Shown here: piece after piece, positions 7,862-16,580 of the stretch | Layout: each line of letters starts with the position of its first letter | Numbering within the stretch: position 1 is the stretch's first letter | Assembly (NCBI GenBank): GCA_035640455.1 | Contig: DASQWB010000083.1 | Coordinates: 1 to 19,869, forward strand | Direction of reading: 5' to 3' | Source of the DNA: AC-50 sp035640455 | Lineage (GTDB): Bacteria; Actinomycetota; Thermoleophilia; Gaiellales; Gaiellaceae | Length of the DNA stretch: 19,869 bases | The notes under the pieces: model-generated | Database searches by the model: none | Seen by the model: only the letters and a program-made list of their open reading frames with translations | Told to the model about the DNA's origin: nothing | Program-made: the position numbers and the translations under genes

Positions 7862-8358
7862 TCGTCGCACGTCGCCCGGTCGCCCGTCACGAGCAGGACC
7901 GGACAGTCCCAGGTCCCGCACAGCGCCGCGTTAATCCCCGTTTCGCCGACGAGGACGCCGTTGAAGCGCAGATTCCGCCACGACTGCCCGGAGACGGTGT
8001 GGTTCAGCACGCCGTCGGGCACGCCCGCCCGCGCGTGCATCGCCACGAGGAGCGCGGCGTCGCAACCGTCCTCGAGGAACGCCGTGTACTCGGTCCAGCG
8101 CTCCTGGACGACGTACTCGCAGGCCGGGTCGAGCAGGTCGGGGACGAGGGAGTTGAAGTCCCAGCCCTTGCCGGCGCCGTGACAGTCCATGACGACGATC
8201 TCGGTCGCGCCGGCGGCCTTGGCGCCTCGGACCGCGGCGTTGACCTCCTCGGTGTAGAGCCGGCGCGCCTCCTCGTACATCGGGTCGCCGCCGGTCACCT
8301 GCTCCCACTTCACGATCCCCGCGACGCCCTCCATGTCGCTGATCACGTGGACGCGCAC
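7819..8358 (-). pseudogene. N-terminal part of M55 D-aminopeptidase (DppA-like), frameshifted
   Basis: The first about 166 residues match the DppA family of zinc D-aminopeptidases, which release D-amino acids from peptides. The metal ligands sit where expected: D8 and E10 (SDMEG), H60 (DCHGAG), H108 (AMHARAG) and E139 (VGETGINA); H120 in LNHTVSG fits the catalytic histidine. After TGDRATCDE the frame turns into RGSSSVPASRPSR and stops at 7819, whereas the proper continuation is in the next frame, implying one lost base at about 7861. Start is the GTG at 8358, with TAGAAA 6 bases upstream. The gene may be functional if the indel is an assembly error. Confidence 0.85.
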
Positions 8359-8367
8359 GTGTGGTTT

Positions 8368-8773
8368 CTATCGCGTCGGCGAGCCCGCGCGGAGCGGCAC
8401 CTCCTCCTCGGTCGGGATCCAGTAGCCGATCGCGCTCGTTCCCCAGCCAAGGAGCTGGCGCCGCACGGGATCGGGACTCGTGAGCCGCCGCGGGTCGATC
8501 CCCGACTCGTCGCGCGGCCTCGAGATGGCAGTGGTAGACGTAGATGTTCCAGCCAAGGACGTCGCGGACGAGCGGCAGCGCCGCCGGGTGGTCGACGAGC
8601 TCGAGGAAGGCGTCGTCGACGCCGAGGAACGCGAGCCGGTGCAGCGGCTCGCCGTCGACCGCCTCGGCGCGCCGCACGCGCTCGACCGCGTCCGTCAGAC
8701 GCGCGACCGCGGCCCCGTCGAGCGCGTCCTCGATCATCACGAAGCCGTCCCGTTCGAGCCGTTCGCGGAGCAT
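8368..8773 (-). pseudogene. Phytanoyl-CoA dioxygenase (PhyH) family remnant with internal deletion
   Basis: From the ATG at 8773, about 84 residues match the PhyH N-terminus (RLERDGFVMIEDALDG, then VLGWNIYVYHCHLE). At about 8520 the sequence jumps, in another frame, to the typical C-terminus (RPRDESGIDPRRLTSPDPVR, QLLGWGTSAIGYWIPTEEE). The middle, which should hold the H-x-D iron ligands and 2-oxoglutarate site, is missing; by family length I infer 120-150 residues. Near 8385 a further base seems lost: PLRAGSP instead of the expected PLRAW followed by LADAI in the other frame. The enzyme cannot be active. The gene is divergent from the SDR gene and lies just upstream of the broken M55 gene. 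Confidence 0.75.
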
Positions 8774-8799
8774 GTGGGGCTCTACGGCGGCGGCAGGTC

Positions 8800-8805
8800 T
8801 AGGGT
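8800..8805 (+). promoter_or_regulatory. TAGGGT -10 box, leaderless start of the SDR gene
   Basis: TAGGGT followed by 6 bases and the GTG at 8812, the same hexamer as before the ABC operon. No ribosome binding site is present. Confidence 0.6.
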
Positions 8806-8811
8806 CCCCGC

Positions 8812-9570
8812 GTGGACACGGGCCTCGCCGGCAAGTCCGTCCTCGTCACCGGCGCCTCCGGCGGCATCGGCTCGGCCTGCGCGCGCGCCTTCGCGGCCGA
8901 GGGCTGCCGCGTCGTCGTCCACTACCACCGCGGTCGCGAGCGCGCCGAGGCCCTGGCGGCGGAGCTCGGCGGCGCGCAAGTCCTCGGCGCCGACCTCACC
9001 GACGAGGCGCAGGTCGACGCGCTCTTCGCCGAGGCCGGGCCGCTCGACGTCTGCGCCGCCGTCGCAGGCGCCTGGCCCTCAGAGGACGTGCCCGTCTGGG
9101 AGCTGTCGCTGGCGCGCTGGCGCGCGACGTTGGACGCCAACCTGACTGCGACCTTCCTCACCGCGCGCGCGTTCTTCCGCCGGCTCCACGGCCACGGCAG
9201 CCTCGTCCTCGTCGGCTCGACGGCGGGCCTCTTCGGCGAGGCTGGCCACGCCGACTACGCGGCCGCGAAGTCCGCGATCGTGTACGGGCTGCTCCTCAGC
9301 CTCAAGAACGAGATCGTGCGGATCGCGCCGCGCGGCCGCGTGAACGCCGTCTGTCCCGGCTGGACGGAGTCGCCGATGACGCGTGCCTCGCTCGACGACC
9401 CCGGCCTCGTCGGTCGCATTACGCGCACGATGCCGCTCCGCAAGGTCGCGACGCCCGAGGACGTGGCCCGCCAGGTCGTCGTCCTCGCCTCAGACGAGCT
9501 CTCGGGCCACGTCACCGGCCAGATGGTGACGGTGGCCGGCGGCATGGAGGGCCGCGTCCTCCACGACTGA
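8812..9570 (+). CDS. Short-chain dehydrogenase/reductase (FabG-like)
   Basis: 252 residues, a classical SDR. The dinucleotide-binding motif is TGASGGIG (13-20). The catalytic tetrad is N110, S136 (VGSTAG), Y149 and K153 (DYAAAKS), followed by the CPGWTESPM loop and a C-terminal VTGQMVTVAGGM that matches the usual 'TGQ-V-VDGG' ending. It should reduce a carbonyl or oxidise an alcohol with NAD(P); the substrate is unknown and there is no acyl carrier or fatty-acid gene nearby to support a FabG role. The GTG start is fixed by the TAGGGT box. A strong hairpin follows at 9602. Confidence 0.92.
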   Translation: MDTGLAGKSVLVTGASGGIGSACARAFAAEGCRVVVHYHRGRERAEALAAELGGAQVLGADLTDEAQVDALFAEAGPLDVCAAVAGAWPSEDVPVWELSLARWRATLDANLTATFLTARAFFRRLHGHGSLVLVGSTAGLFGEAGHADYAAAKSAIVYGLLLSLKNEIVRIAPRGRVNAVCPGWTESPMTRASLDDPGLVGRITRTMPLRKVATPEDVARQVVVLASDELSGHVTGQMVTVAGGMEGRVLHD

Positions 9571-9601
9571 GGCGCCGCTCTCGAACCATGTTACAAAAGG
9601 A

Positions 9602-9636
9602 TCTCGAGCGGAACCGCCGCCCGGTTCCGCCCGAGA
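9602..9636 (+). terminator. Long GC-rich hairpin after the SDR gene
   Basis: Two 14-base arms pair with one mismatch (9607 against 9631) around a 7-base loop; 13 of 14 pairs form. It lies 32 bases after the SDR stop. A U-run is lacking (GCTTTGCG follows), which is common in high-GC genomes, so termination is likely but not certain. Confidence 0.55.
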
Positions 9637-9653
9637 GCTTTGCGATGAGGGGA

Positions 9654-9751
9654 GCCCCTGCCGCATGGGGCTTCTTCTTGTCCGCTTGGCCCCCGCCGCA
9701 TCGGGGCCTCCCGGAGTCGCATCTGCCGCGTCGCCCCCGCCGCATCGGGGC
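9654..9751 (+). repeat. Three related small palindromes in the 9571-9877 intergenic region
   Basis: The units are 9654-9671, 9688-9708 and 9733-9751. Each is a C-run/G-run stem (GCCCC with GGGGC, or GGCCCC with GGGGCC) around a loop containing the same GCCGCAT. The second and third share 19 identical bases. They resemble REP-type elements. The 307-base gap otherwise holds the SDR hairpin and, at 9815-9834, two GCTTGAC copies 13 bases apart ahead of the methionine gene. I see no gene in it; reading frames across it are low-complexity. Confidence 0.7.
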
Positions 9752-9864
9752 CGTTTCGCGTTTGCAATCCGAGTATCGCGACGACCGGCCGCTTCATCTA
9801 TCACCCGTTCTACGCTTGACTGCTCTGCTTGACCGCGGCAGCCCGGCCGGCGGCGGCCCGACAG

Positions 9865-9870
9865 TAGAGT
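9865..9870 (+). promoter_or_regulatory. TAGAGT -10 box fixing the start of the methionine gene
   Basis: TAGAGT is followed by 7 bases and GTG at 9878. Another in-frame GTG at 9869 lies inside this hexamer, so 9878 is the better start if transcription begins at the start codon as elsewhere in this region. Confidence 0.55.
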
Positions 9871-9877
9871 GCGGCGA

Positions 9878-11686
9878 GTGCCAAGCCGGTTCCTGGAGCG
9901 CCTTGCGAGCGGCCCGCCGATCGTCGCCGACGGCGGGATGGGAGCGCTCATCTCGAGCGCCGTCCCCCGCCTGCGCTGCCCCGAAGAGGCGAACCTGCGC
10001 GCGCCGGACGCGGTCGTCTCGCTGCACGTCGGCTTCATCAACGCCGGCGCCGAGCTGATCGAGACGAACACCTTCGGCGCCAACCGCCCGAAGCTCGCGA
10101 CCTACTTCCTCGACGACGAGTTCGAGCGGATCAACTCGACCGCGGTGAAGCTCGCGCGCGACGCGCGCGAGGTGACCGGCCGCGAGGTCTTCGTCGCGGG
10201 CTCGATCGGCCCGCACGGCAAGCCGGTGGCGTCACGCCTGCGCCGCCGGCTCTTCGCCGACCAGGCGACGATCCTCGAAGGGCGCGGCGCCGACCTCTTC
10301 ATGATCGAGACGTTCTACGACCTCGACGAGCTCGTCGACGCGATCGAAGCCGTGCGGTCGGTCTCAAGCCTGCCGATCGTCGCGCTGCTCACCTTCGACG
10401 AGGGGGCGGAGACGCTGGCGGGCGTGACCGCGCGCGAGGCGGCCGAGCGGCTCGCGGACCTTCCCGTCGCCGCGATCGGCGCGAACCACGGCGCCGGGCT
10501 CCTGGCCGCGCTCGCTGCCCTGGAGCAGTTCGAGACGGACGGGCTGCCGCTGGCCGCGCTCCCGAATATCGGGCTCGCGAGCCTGGCGGGCGGCCGGGTC
10601 ATCTTCCCGCACGCGACCCCCGACTACTTCGCCGAGTTCGCCGCCCACGCCCGCGACCTCGGCGCCCGCGTGATCGGCGGCTGCTGCGGCACGACGCCGA
10701 CGGAGATCGCGGCCATCCGCTCGGCGCTCGACGAGGAGCGTGCTCCCCGGGCCGCACTCCAGTTCGAGGAGCGCGAGCTCGTCGTCGCGCTCGGCGAGGA
10801 GCAGGGCGAGACACAGCTGGCGCGGGCGCTGCGGGACGGCGAGTGGATCGTCTCGGCGCAGCTCGACCCCCCGCTCGGCTCCAACGTCGGCGGGCTGATC
10901 GAGGTCGCGCGCGCGCTGAAGGAGTCGGGCCAGGTCGGCTTCGTCGACCTCAACGACAACGCAGGCGCGCGAGCCGGGATGAGCGCCGTCATGGCCTCTG
11001 CGGCCATCGAGCGGGCCGTCGGGATCGAGACCATTCCGCACCTGACGACGCGGGACACGACCGTCATGGGTCTCGAGTCGGTGCTCTTCGGCGCGCAGGC
11101 CGAGGGCATCCGGAACATCCTCGCCGTGACCGGCGACCCGCCCGAGGTCGGCGACTACCCCGGCTCGAAGGGGATCTACGAGATCGACTCGATCGGGCTC
11201 GCGCGGCTGATGGCGAGCCTGAACCGCGGCGAGGACGTGAACGGCCGGCCGATCGACGCGCCGACGTCGTTCTTCATCGGCGTCGCCGTCAACCCCTCGG
11301 CCGACGACCTCGGCTTCGAGCTCGACCGCTTCCAGCAGAAGCTCGAGGCCGGGGCGAAGTTCGTGATGACGCAGCTCGTCTTCGACCTCGAGTACCTCGA
11401 CCGCTTCCTCGACCGCGTCGGCGGCACGCCTCCCGTCCCGCTCCTCCTCGGGATCTGCCCGCTGTGGAGCTATCGCCTCGCGCTCCGCTTCCACAACGAG
11501 CTGCCGGGGATCGTCGTCCCCGAGCCGCTCCAGAACGCGCTCCGCGACGCCGGCGCCGACGCGGCCGACGTCGGCATGGAACACGCGAAGCGGCTGCTCC
11601 GGGAGGCCCGCGACCGCGTGGCCGGGGTCTACCTCGTGGTCCCGTACCGCCAGCCGCTCCGCGTGCTCGAGCTCCTGGACGCTTAG
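9878..11686 (+). CDS. Bifunctional homocysteine S-methyltransferase / 5,10-methylenetetrahydrofolate reductase (YitJ type)
   Basis: 602 residues. Residues 1-290 are a homocysteine S-methyltransferase barrel (VADGGMGA, ELIETNTFGANR, and the zinc cysteines C269/C270 in GGCCGTTP). Residues about 315-600 are a MetF-type FAD reductase (FVDLNDN, AVTGDPPEVGDYPG, the FVMTQLVFD strand). Together they reduce methylene-tetrahydrofolate and methylate homocysteine to methionine. Two key positions differ from the usual: the third zinc ligand, normally Cys in a GANC motif, is His (GANH, residue 204), and the reductase's general-acid Glu (usually E-x-D-P-P here) is Gln (AQLDPP). The sequence is otherwise intact, so the protein is likely active in some form. 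The stop overlaps the convergent protease stop. Confidence 0.92.
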   Translation: MPSRFLERLASGPPIVADGGMGALISSAVPRLRCPEEANLRAPDAVVSLHVGFINAGAELIETNTFGANRPKLATYFLDDEFERINSTAVKLARDAREVTGREVFVAGSIGPHGKPVASRLRRRLFADQATILEGRGADLFMIETFYDLDELVDAIEAVRSVSSLPIVALLTFDEGAETLAGVTAREAAERLADLPVAAIGANHGAGLLAALAALEQFETDGLPLAALPNIGLASLAGGRVIFPHATPDYFAEFAAHARDLGARVIGGCCGTTPTEIAAIRSALDEERAPRAALQFEERELVVALGEEQGETQLARALRDGEWIVSAQLDPPLGSNVGGLIEVARALKESGQVGFVDLNDNAGARAGMSAVMASAAIERAVGIETIPHLTTRDTTVMGLESVLFGAQAEGIRNILAVTGDPPEVGDYPGSKGIYEIDSIGLARLMASLNRGEDVNGRPIDAPTSFFIGVAVNPSADDLGFELDRFQQKLEAGAKFVMTQLVFDLEYLDRFLDRVGGTPPVPLLLGICPLWSYRLALRFHNELPGIVVPEPLQNALRDAGADAADVGMEHAKRLLREARDRVAGVYLVVPYRQPLRVLELLDA

Positions 11687-12819
11687 CCGGAACAGGGCCC
11701 CGTCGAGACGGGCCCGCGGGCGCTCGCCAGCGCCTGCCGGACCGCGGACGAGGGGACGCCGTAGCCGCCGCTCGAGCCGACGCGCGCGGCGAAGATCGTC
11801 GTCTGGACGCGGCCGGAGGCGTCGACCGCGGGGCCGCCGGAGTCGCCGTGGCGGACGACTCCACGGATGCTCGTGATCGTCCGCGACACGGGCCCGTGGC
11901 CGAAGGCGTCGTCGCTCAGGACGGTGACGGTCCGGCCGATGCGGCCGGGCTTCGCGTCGAAGGGCCCGTCGCCGGGATAGCCGAGGATGGCGACCGCGGT
12001 GCCCGGCACCGGATCGACGAGGCGGAGCGGCCGGGCGGCGAGCCCCGGGACGCGCAGGACCGCGACGTCGTTGCGGGCATCGACGTAGACGGGCGTGGCC
12101 GGAAGGGACGAGCGCGATTCCGGCGGCTCGACCGTCGTGTCGCGCTCGCCCGCGACGACGTGCGCCGCCGTGACGACGAGACCTCGCCGCGCGACCCAGC
12201 CGGAGCCCTCGACGGCGAGCCCGCACGCCGTCCCGAGCACGCGGAGGACGCTCGGCGCGGCGGCGCTCACGCCAGGCGCATGCAGGAGCCGCGGATCGGG
12301 CGGCGCGACTCCGGCGTTCGGCCCGGCGATCGACGGGAACGGGTCGACGCGCGCGAGCGCCTCGAGGAGCCGCCGCGGCGGCGCGATCGCGTCGAGGCGG
12401 CGGACGACGAGCGAGCGCTGCGCGCTCCGGCGAAGCGTCGTCTGGCCCGGCAGCAGGAGCGCCGCCGCCCCGAGCACCCAGACGACCGCGAAGCCGGCAG
12501 CGGCGCCGAGGACGAGGCCGCCGAGCGAGTCGAGCGCCCGAAGCGGCGGGATCCGGAGCCCGCTGCGAAGCGTCTTCCCGGCGAGGCTGCCGACCGCCTC
12601 GAGCGCGATCGCGAGGATGAGCGCACCGGCGAGCGCGGCAACCGGCGTGTACGGCGAGCGCGAGCCGCCTGAGAGCAGGTGCGGCGCGAGCCGCGCGCCG
12701 ACGACGGCGCCGCCGATGACGCCCGCCGCCGAGAGCGCGCTCGCGATCAGCCCCTTCCGCAGCCCGAGGAGCGCCATGAGCGCCACGAACCCGAGCGCGG
12801 CCCAGTCGACGCCGGTCAC
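11683..12819 (-). CDS. Membrane-anchored trypsin-like serine protease (CvpA-protease, MarP-like)
   Basis: 378 residues. The first about 125 are a CvpA/colicin-V-production domain with four hydrophobic helices, starting WAALGFVALMALLGLRKG. A linker follows, then a chymotrypsin-fold protease facing outward. The catalytic triad is H220 (TAAHVV), D251 (ARNDVAVL) and S327 (GDSGGP). C199 and C376 lie where the stabilising disulfide of Mycobacterium tuberculosis MarP is found. MarP is needed for acid resistance and cell-wall hydrolase processing; I infer a similar envelope-stress role. The GTG start at 12819 has TAGCCT 6 bases upstream. It is divergent from tRNA-Asp, and its TAA overlaps the methionine gene's TAG. 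Confidence 0.92.
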   Translation of the reverse strand: MTGVDWAALGFVALMALLGLRKGLIASALSAAGVIGGAVVGARLAPHLLSGGSRSPYTPVAALAGALILAIALEAVGSLAGKTLRSGLRIPPLRALDSLGGLVLGAAAGFAVVWVLGAAALLLPGQTTLRRSAQRSLVVRRLDAIAPPRRLLEALARVDPFPSIAGPNAGVAPPDPRLLHAPGVSAAAPSVLRVLGTACGLAVEGSGWVARRGLVVTAAHVVAGERDTTVEPPESRSSLPATPVYVDARNDVAVLRVPGLAARPLRLVDPVPGTAVAILGYPGDGPFDAKPGRIGRTVTVLSDDAFGHGPVSRTITSIRGVVRHGDSGGPAVDASGRVQTTIFAARVGSSGGYGVPSSAVRQALASARGPVSTGPCSG

Positions 12820-12825
12820 CCTCTG

Positions 12826-12831
12826 AGGCTA
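12826..12831 (-). promoter_or_regulatory. TAGCCT -10 box of the protease gene
   Basis: Reverse-strand TAGCCT, then 6 bases (CAGAGG), then the GTG start at 12819. It has the leaderless layout; the CAGAGG touches the start and is too close to act as a ribosome binding site. Confidence 0.5.
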
Positions 12832-12855
12832 GCCGGGGCTGCGGCCGCAACCGGC

Positions 12856-12861
12856 TACAAT
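12856..12861 (+). promoter_or_regulatory. TACAAT -10 box of tRNA-Asp
   Basis: TACAAT lies 12 bases before the mature tRNA 5' end, which places transcription start a few bases ahead of it. It is the only A/T-rich hexamer in this stretch. No convincing -35 box is seen. Confidence 0.5.
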
Positions 12862-12873
12862 GCCGCGCGCCCC

Positions 12874-13945
<1,072 letters not shown>

Positions 13946-14407
13946 CCCTGCCGCGCCTTCTCGCGCAGACCCGTCCGCGTCCAGAACGAGAGCGAGACGG
14001 AGTAGTACTCATCGAACATCTCGTGAATCGACTCCGCAAGGAAAGCGGATGGATCGTTCGGGTCGGCGCCGAGCGGCTGCGTGACCGAAAGGACCTTGAG
14101 GCCGAGCCGCTCGCGAAGCATCTGCTTGTAGCGGCGCGCCTCGACCTGGTTTCGGGCGAAGCGCGAGGTGTGGTAGACGAGCACGCAGTCGAAGCGGCGG
14201 TCGGCGGCGTCGGCCATCAGCCGCTGGAACTCCGGCCGCCCGTCCGCCTGCTTCCAACCGGAATGGAAGTCGCAGTACTCGCCGACGAGCTGGAGGTTGT
14301 TCTCGGCGGCGAACTTGCGGATCGCCTCCCGCTGAGCATCGGGGGAGAAGCCCTGGCCTTGCTCCTCGGTCGACTCGCGGATGTAGGCGACGGCGCGCGG
14401 AGCCGAG

Positions 14408-14578
14408 TCAGGCGGCATGTCGCGCCTCCTCGTCCTGCGTTCGCTTGACGAGCTTGCGGCCGCGGCGGAGCCACCAATCGGCGAACCAGCGCGCGAACTC
14501 GATGACCTCGGGGTGTATCCGCGCCGTCTCTCCATCGGCCTCACCTCCTACGGCTCGCGGCCTGCGCGGGTCGTCCAT
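14408..14578 (-). CDS. Small 56-residue protein upstream of the recombinase
   Basis: I do not recognise this family. The product begins MDDPRRPRAVGGEADGE, then a helix rich in aromatic residues (IHPEVIEFARWFADWWLRRG) and a basic tail (RKLVKRTQDEEARHAA). The start is well supported: AAAGGA lies 7 bases before the ATG, and the gene ends overlapping the recombinase start by 11 bases, so the two are probably co-translated. A tryptophan-rich amphipathic helix plus a positive tail could bind DNA, the membrane or the recombinase; a role as recombination directionality factor or accessory protein is conceivable but unproven. Confidence 0.6.
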   Translation of the reverse strand: MDDPRRPRAVGGEADGETARIHPEVIEFARWFADWWLRRGRKLVKRTQDEEARHAA

Positions 14579-14585
14579 GAGACCG

Positions 14586-14591
14586 TCCTTT
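14586..14591 (-). promoter_or_regulatory. AAAGGA ribosome binding site of the 56-residue gene
   Basis: Reverse-strand AAAGGA with a 7-base spacer to the ATG at 14578. It decides this start over the in-frame ATG at 14605, which would place the site inside the coding region. Confidence 0.6.
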
Positions 14592-14601
14592 CGCGCCGAC
14601 G

Positions 14602-15420
14602 TCAAGTCCGATCTCCCTCTCGGCGCCAGCGCCTGCCGAGGCAGTCCTCGACCCGTCGCGCTGGGTCGCGCGGCCAGGCGGGAAGCTCTCCGAAGACGCG
14701 TTCCTCGCCGCCCGGAAGCAGGGCGTAGTGCTCGCCATCGGTGCTAGCCCAGATCCACGGCGGCCCCTGGAGAGTGGGCTCGGCGAGGCCGCGCAGACGT
14801 CGGCGGCTCGGGGCGAGCAGCAGTACGTTGCCGAGCCGGGCGTCCGGGTTGGCCGCGAGGGCCTTCAGGTAGGCGTCGAGCTTCGCGCGCAGGCGGGCGC
14901 GAGTCTCGGTCCCGCGGTCGAGCTCGAGGTAGAAGGTGATCTCGCCGTGCGGGAGCAGGTAGCGGCCGTAGCCGTCGGGGCGGCCGGCGCCGCGCAAGCC
15001 GCGCTCGCAGCTCCGCTCGCCCCGCCAGCTCCACAAGCCCTCGTCCTTACGGCCGATACTGCGCTCAACGAGCCCGCAGAAGAAGCGGGCGACCGCTCGC
15101 CGGTGCTCGAGGTCGGGAAGCGAGAGCCCCGGACCGCGCCGCGCGGGGGCTCCGAGCAGGCGCCGCCCTTCCGCGCTGAGGAACCAGAGCGCTTCCTCGC
15201 TGCCGCCCCGCTCCGCCCGGGCAGGGAAGACGCGGACGAGCAGCTCCTCCGCCCGAAGTGCGCGAAGACGCCGGCGGCACCGGCTCTCGCCGGAGAAGAA
15301 GAGCAGGCGCAGCTCGGAGGTAGAGAGCGGCTCGTGCTCGTCCAAGCGGACGAGCAGCTCGCGGTCACGCTCGGTCAGCCGAGCGGCAGTAAGGCCGAGC
15401 GCAGCCGTCACGCCGCCCAC
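14602..15420 (-). CDS. Replication-relaxation family protein
   Basis: 272 residues. The first about 110 form a winged-helix domain (LTERDRELLVRLDEHEPLS, TSELRLLFF, CRRRLRALRAEELLVRV), followed by the family's central segment: DLEHRRAVARFFCGL, then PDGYGRYLLPHGEITFYLEL, a strand-rich part resembling a nuclease-like fold with the acidic ELDRGTE. A C-terminal arm reads LGNVLLLAPSRRR. Proteins of this family are typical of actinobacterial plasmids and integrated elements and are thought to act in plasmid replication or transfer; the biochemical role is not settled. The GTG start overlaps the end of the coupling-protein gene by 13 bases. Confidence 0.75.
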   Translation of the reverse strand: MGGVTAALGLTAARLTERDRELLVRLDEHEPLSTSELRLLFFSGESRCRRRLRALRAEELLVRVFPARAERGGSEEALWFLSAEGRRLLGAPARRGPGLSLPDLEHRRAVARFFCGLVERSIGRKDEGLWSWRGERSCERGLRGAGRPDGYGRYLLPHGEITFYLELDRGTETRARLRAKLDAYLKALAANPDARLGNVLLLAPSRRRLRGLAEPTLQGPPWIWASTDGEHYALLPGGEERVFGELPAWPRDPARRVEDCLGRRWRREGDRT

Positions 15421-16580
15421 GGCCGCTCGTCATCATCGTCATTCGAGGGAGAGTCGGGGTCTTCGGAGTCGTCCGCGTCGGCGTGGTTGCGTGGAGAGCC
15501 GAGCACATTCGGCGGCACGTCGGGTGTGCCGCCCGGCGTGCCTTCCGTCAGGTTCTCTTGGTCGAGACTGACGTCACCCTGTGGCGGCCGCTCGAGTTCG
15601 GGGAGCCGGTCCGCGATTAGCTCCTCGACCTCCTGCTTGCTGCGCGTGCCGAGGCGTTTGCGCATCTGCACGATGTCGACGACCGTCGGGTCGTCCGACT
15701 CGGGCGCAGGTGCGGCTGTCGCGGTGACCGCCGGCAGGACGAGCCCGTCCTCGATCAGGCGGCAGGCGAGCTGGTAGCGATCCAAAGCGAGCAGGTCGGA
15801 GGCATTGAGCTGCGGCTCGAAGTGCCGCGCCATCCGCTCGTTGTCGGGAGGGTCGAGCTGGAAGCACAGCTTCGAGCGGCAGTTGACCGCGACCGTCTCG
15901 CGCAGGTCGGGTGGAAGCTGGGCGAGCTGCTGGTGGGCGAGCACGAAGCCGAGCCCGTAGCCGCGGGCCTGCGCGAGCAGCTCGGCGAGTCCGCCCGGTA
16001 GGCAGGTGAAGCGGTGCGCCTCGTCGAGCAGGCAGAGAAACGGCGGTCGCGACGCTGACGGCCCAAGCGAGAGCGCCGCCTGCCACACCTTGTGCACCAG
16101 CACCGAGCCGAACAGGGAGGCGCCGTCCTCGCCCAGCACCTCTGGCTGGCTCGGCAGCGAGCAGAGCACGATCTTGCCCTCGCGGATCGCCTGTCGAAGG
16201 TCGGGCGCCTCCGGCTGCACCAGGGCGTCACGCACTGCCGGCCTGAGCAGGAGCGCGCGCAGCTTGTTCGCCAGCGGTGCGAGCGCCTGCTGGCGCTGCC
16301 CCTCTGAGAAGCGCTCCCACGTCTGCCAGAACCCCTGCAGCACGACCGTGTCCGAGACGCGGTAGCGCCGCCGCCGCCGCGGATCGGTCAGATTCGGCAG
16401 CACTTCCGCGAGCGTCGGCACCTGCCCGTCGTCCGTTCCCCCTTCGAGCGTGAGGATCGCGGCGCGCAGCAAGTCGTCGGAGCGCGGTCCCCAATTTCCG
16501 CCGTAGAGGCGGCTGAAGATCGCCGCCACCGCCTCGCCCTGGCCCCGGGCACCGGCGAGCAGGTTGAACGCCGGGTGGAA
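15408..16580 (-). pseudogene. VirD4/TraD-like coupling ATPase, C-terminal part
   Basis: This frame resumes the ATPase after the indel: FHPAFNLLAG and AIFSRLYGGNWGPRSDDLLR are the segments expected after Walker A. The Walker B strand follows (PPFLCLLDEAHRF), then a switch region (YGLGFVLAHQQLAQLPPDLR), sensor-like VNCRSKLCFQLDPPDNERMA, and a disordered tail that becomes strongly acidic (DADDSEDPDSPSNDDDDE). Acidic tails of coupling proteins can dock relaxosome partners. The tail overlaps the start of the replication-relaxation gene, suggesting coupled translation. Confidence 0.83.

Noticed and set aside
9571..9877. A riboswitch (SAM, SAH or cobalamin) ahead of the methionine gene
   Set aside because: I could not match any conserved core of these classes, and a leaderless start at 9878 would leave no 5' leader.
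9490..10083. Reverse-strand open frames across the 9571-9877 intergenic region
   Set aside because: Their composition follows the palindromes and the antisense of the methionine gene; no start signal or domain is seen.
10843..12672. Very long forward open frame over the methionine and protease genes
   Set aside because: Low-complexity Arg/Ala/Gly-rich product, antisense or out of frame to two well-supported genes; an artefact of high G+C.
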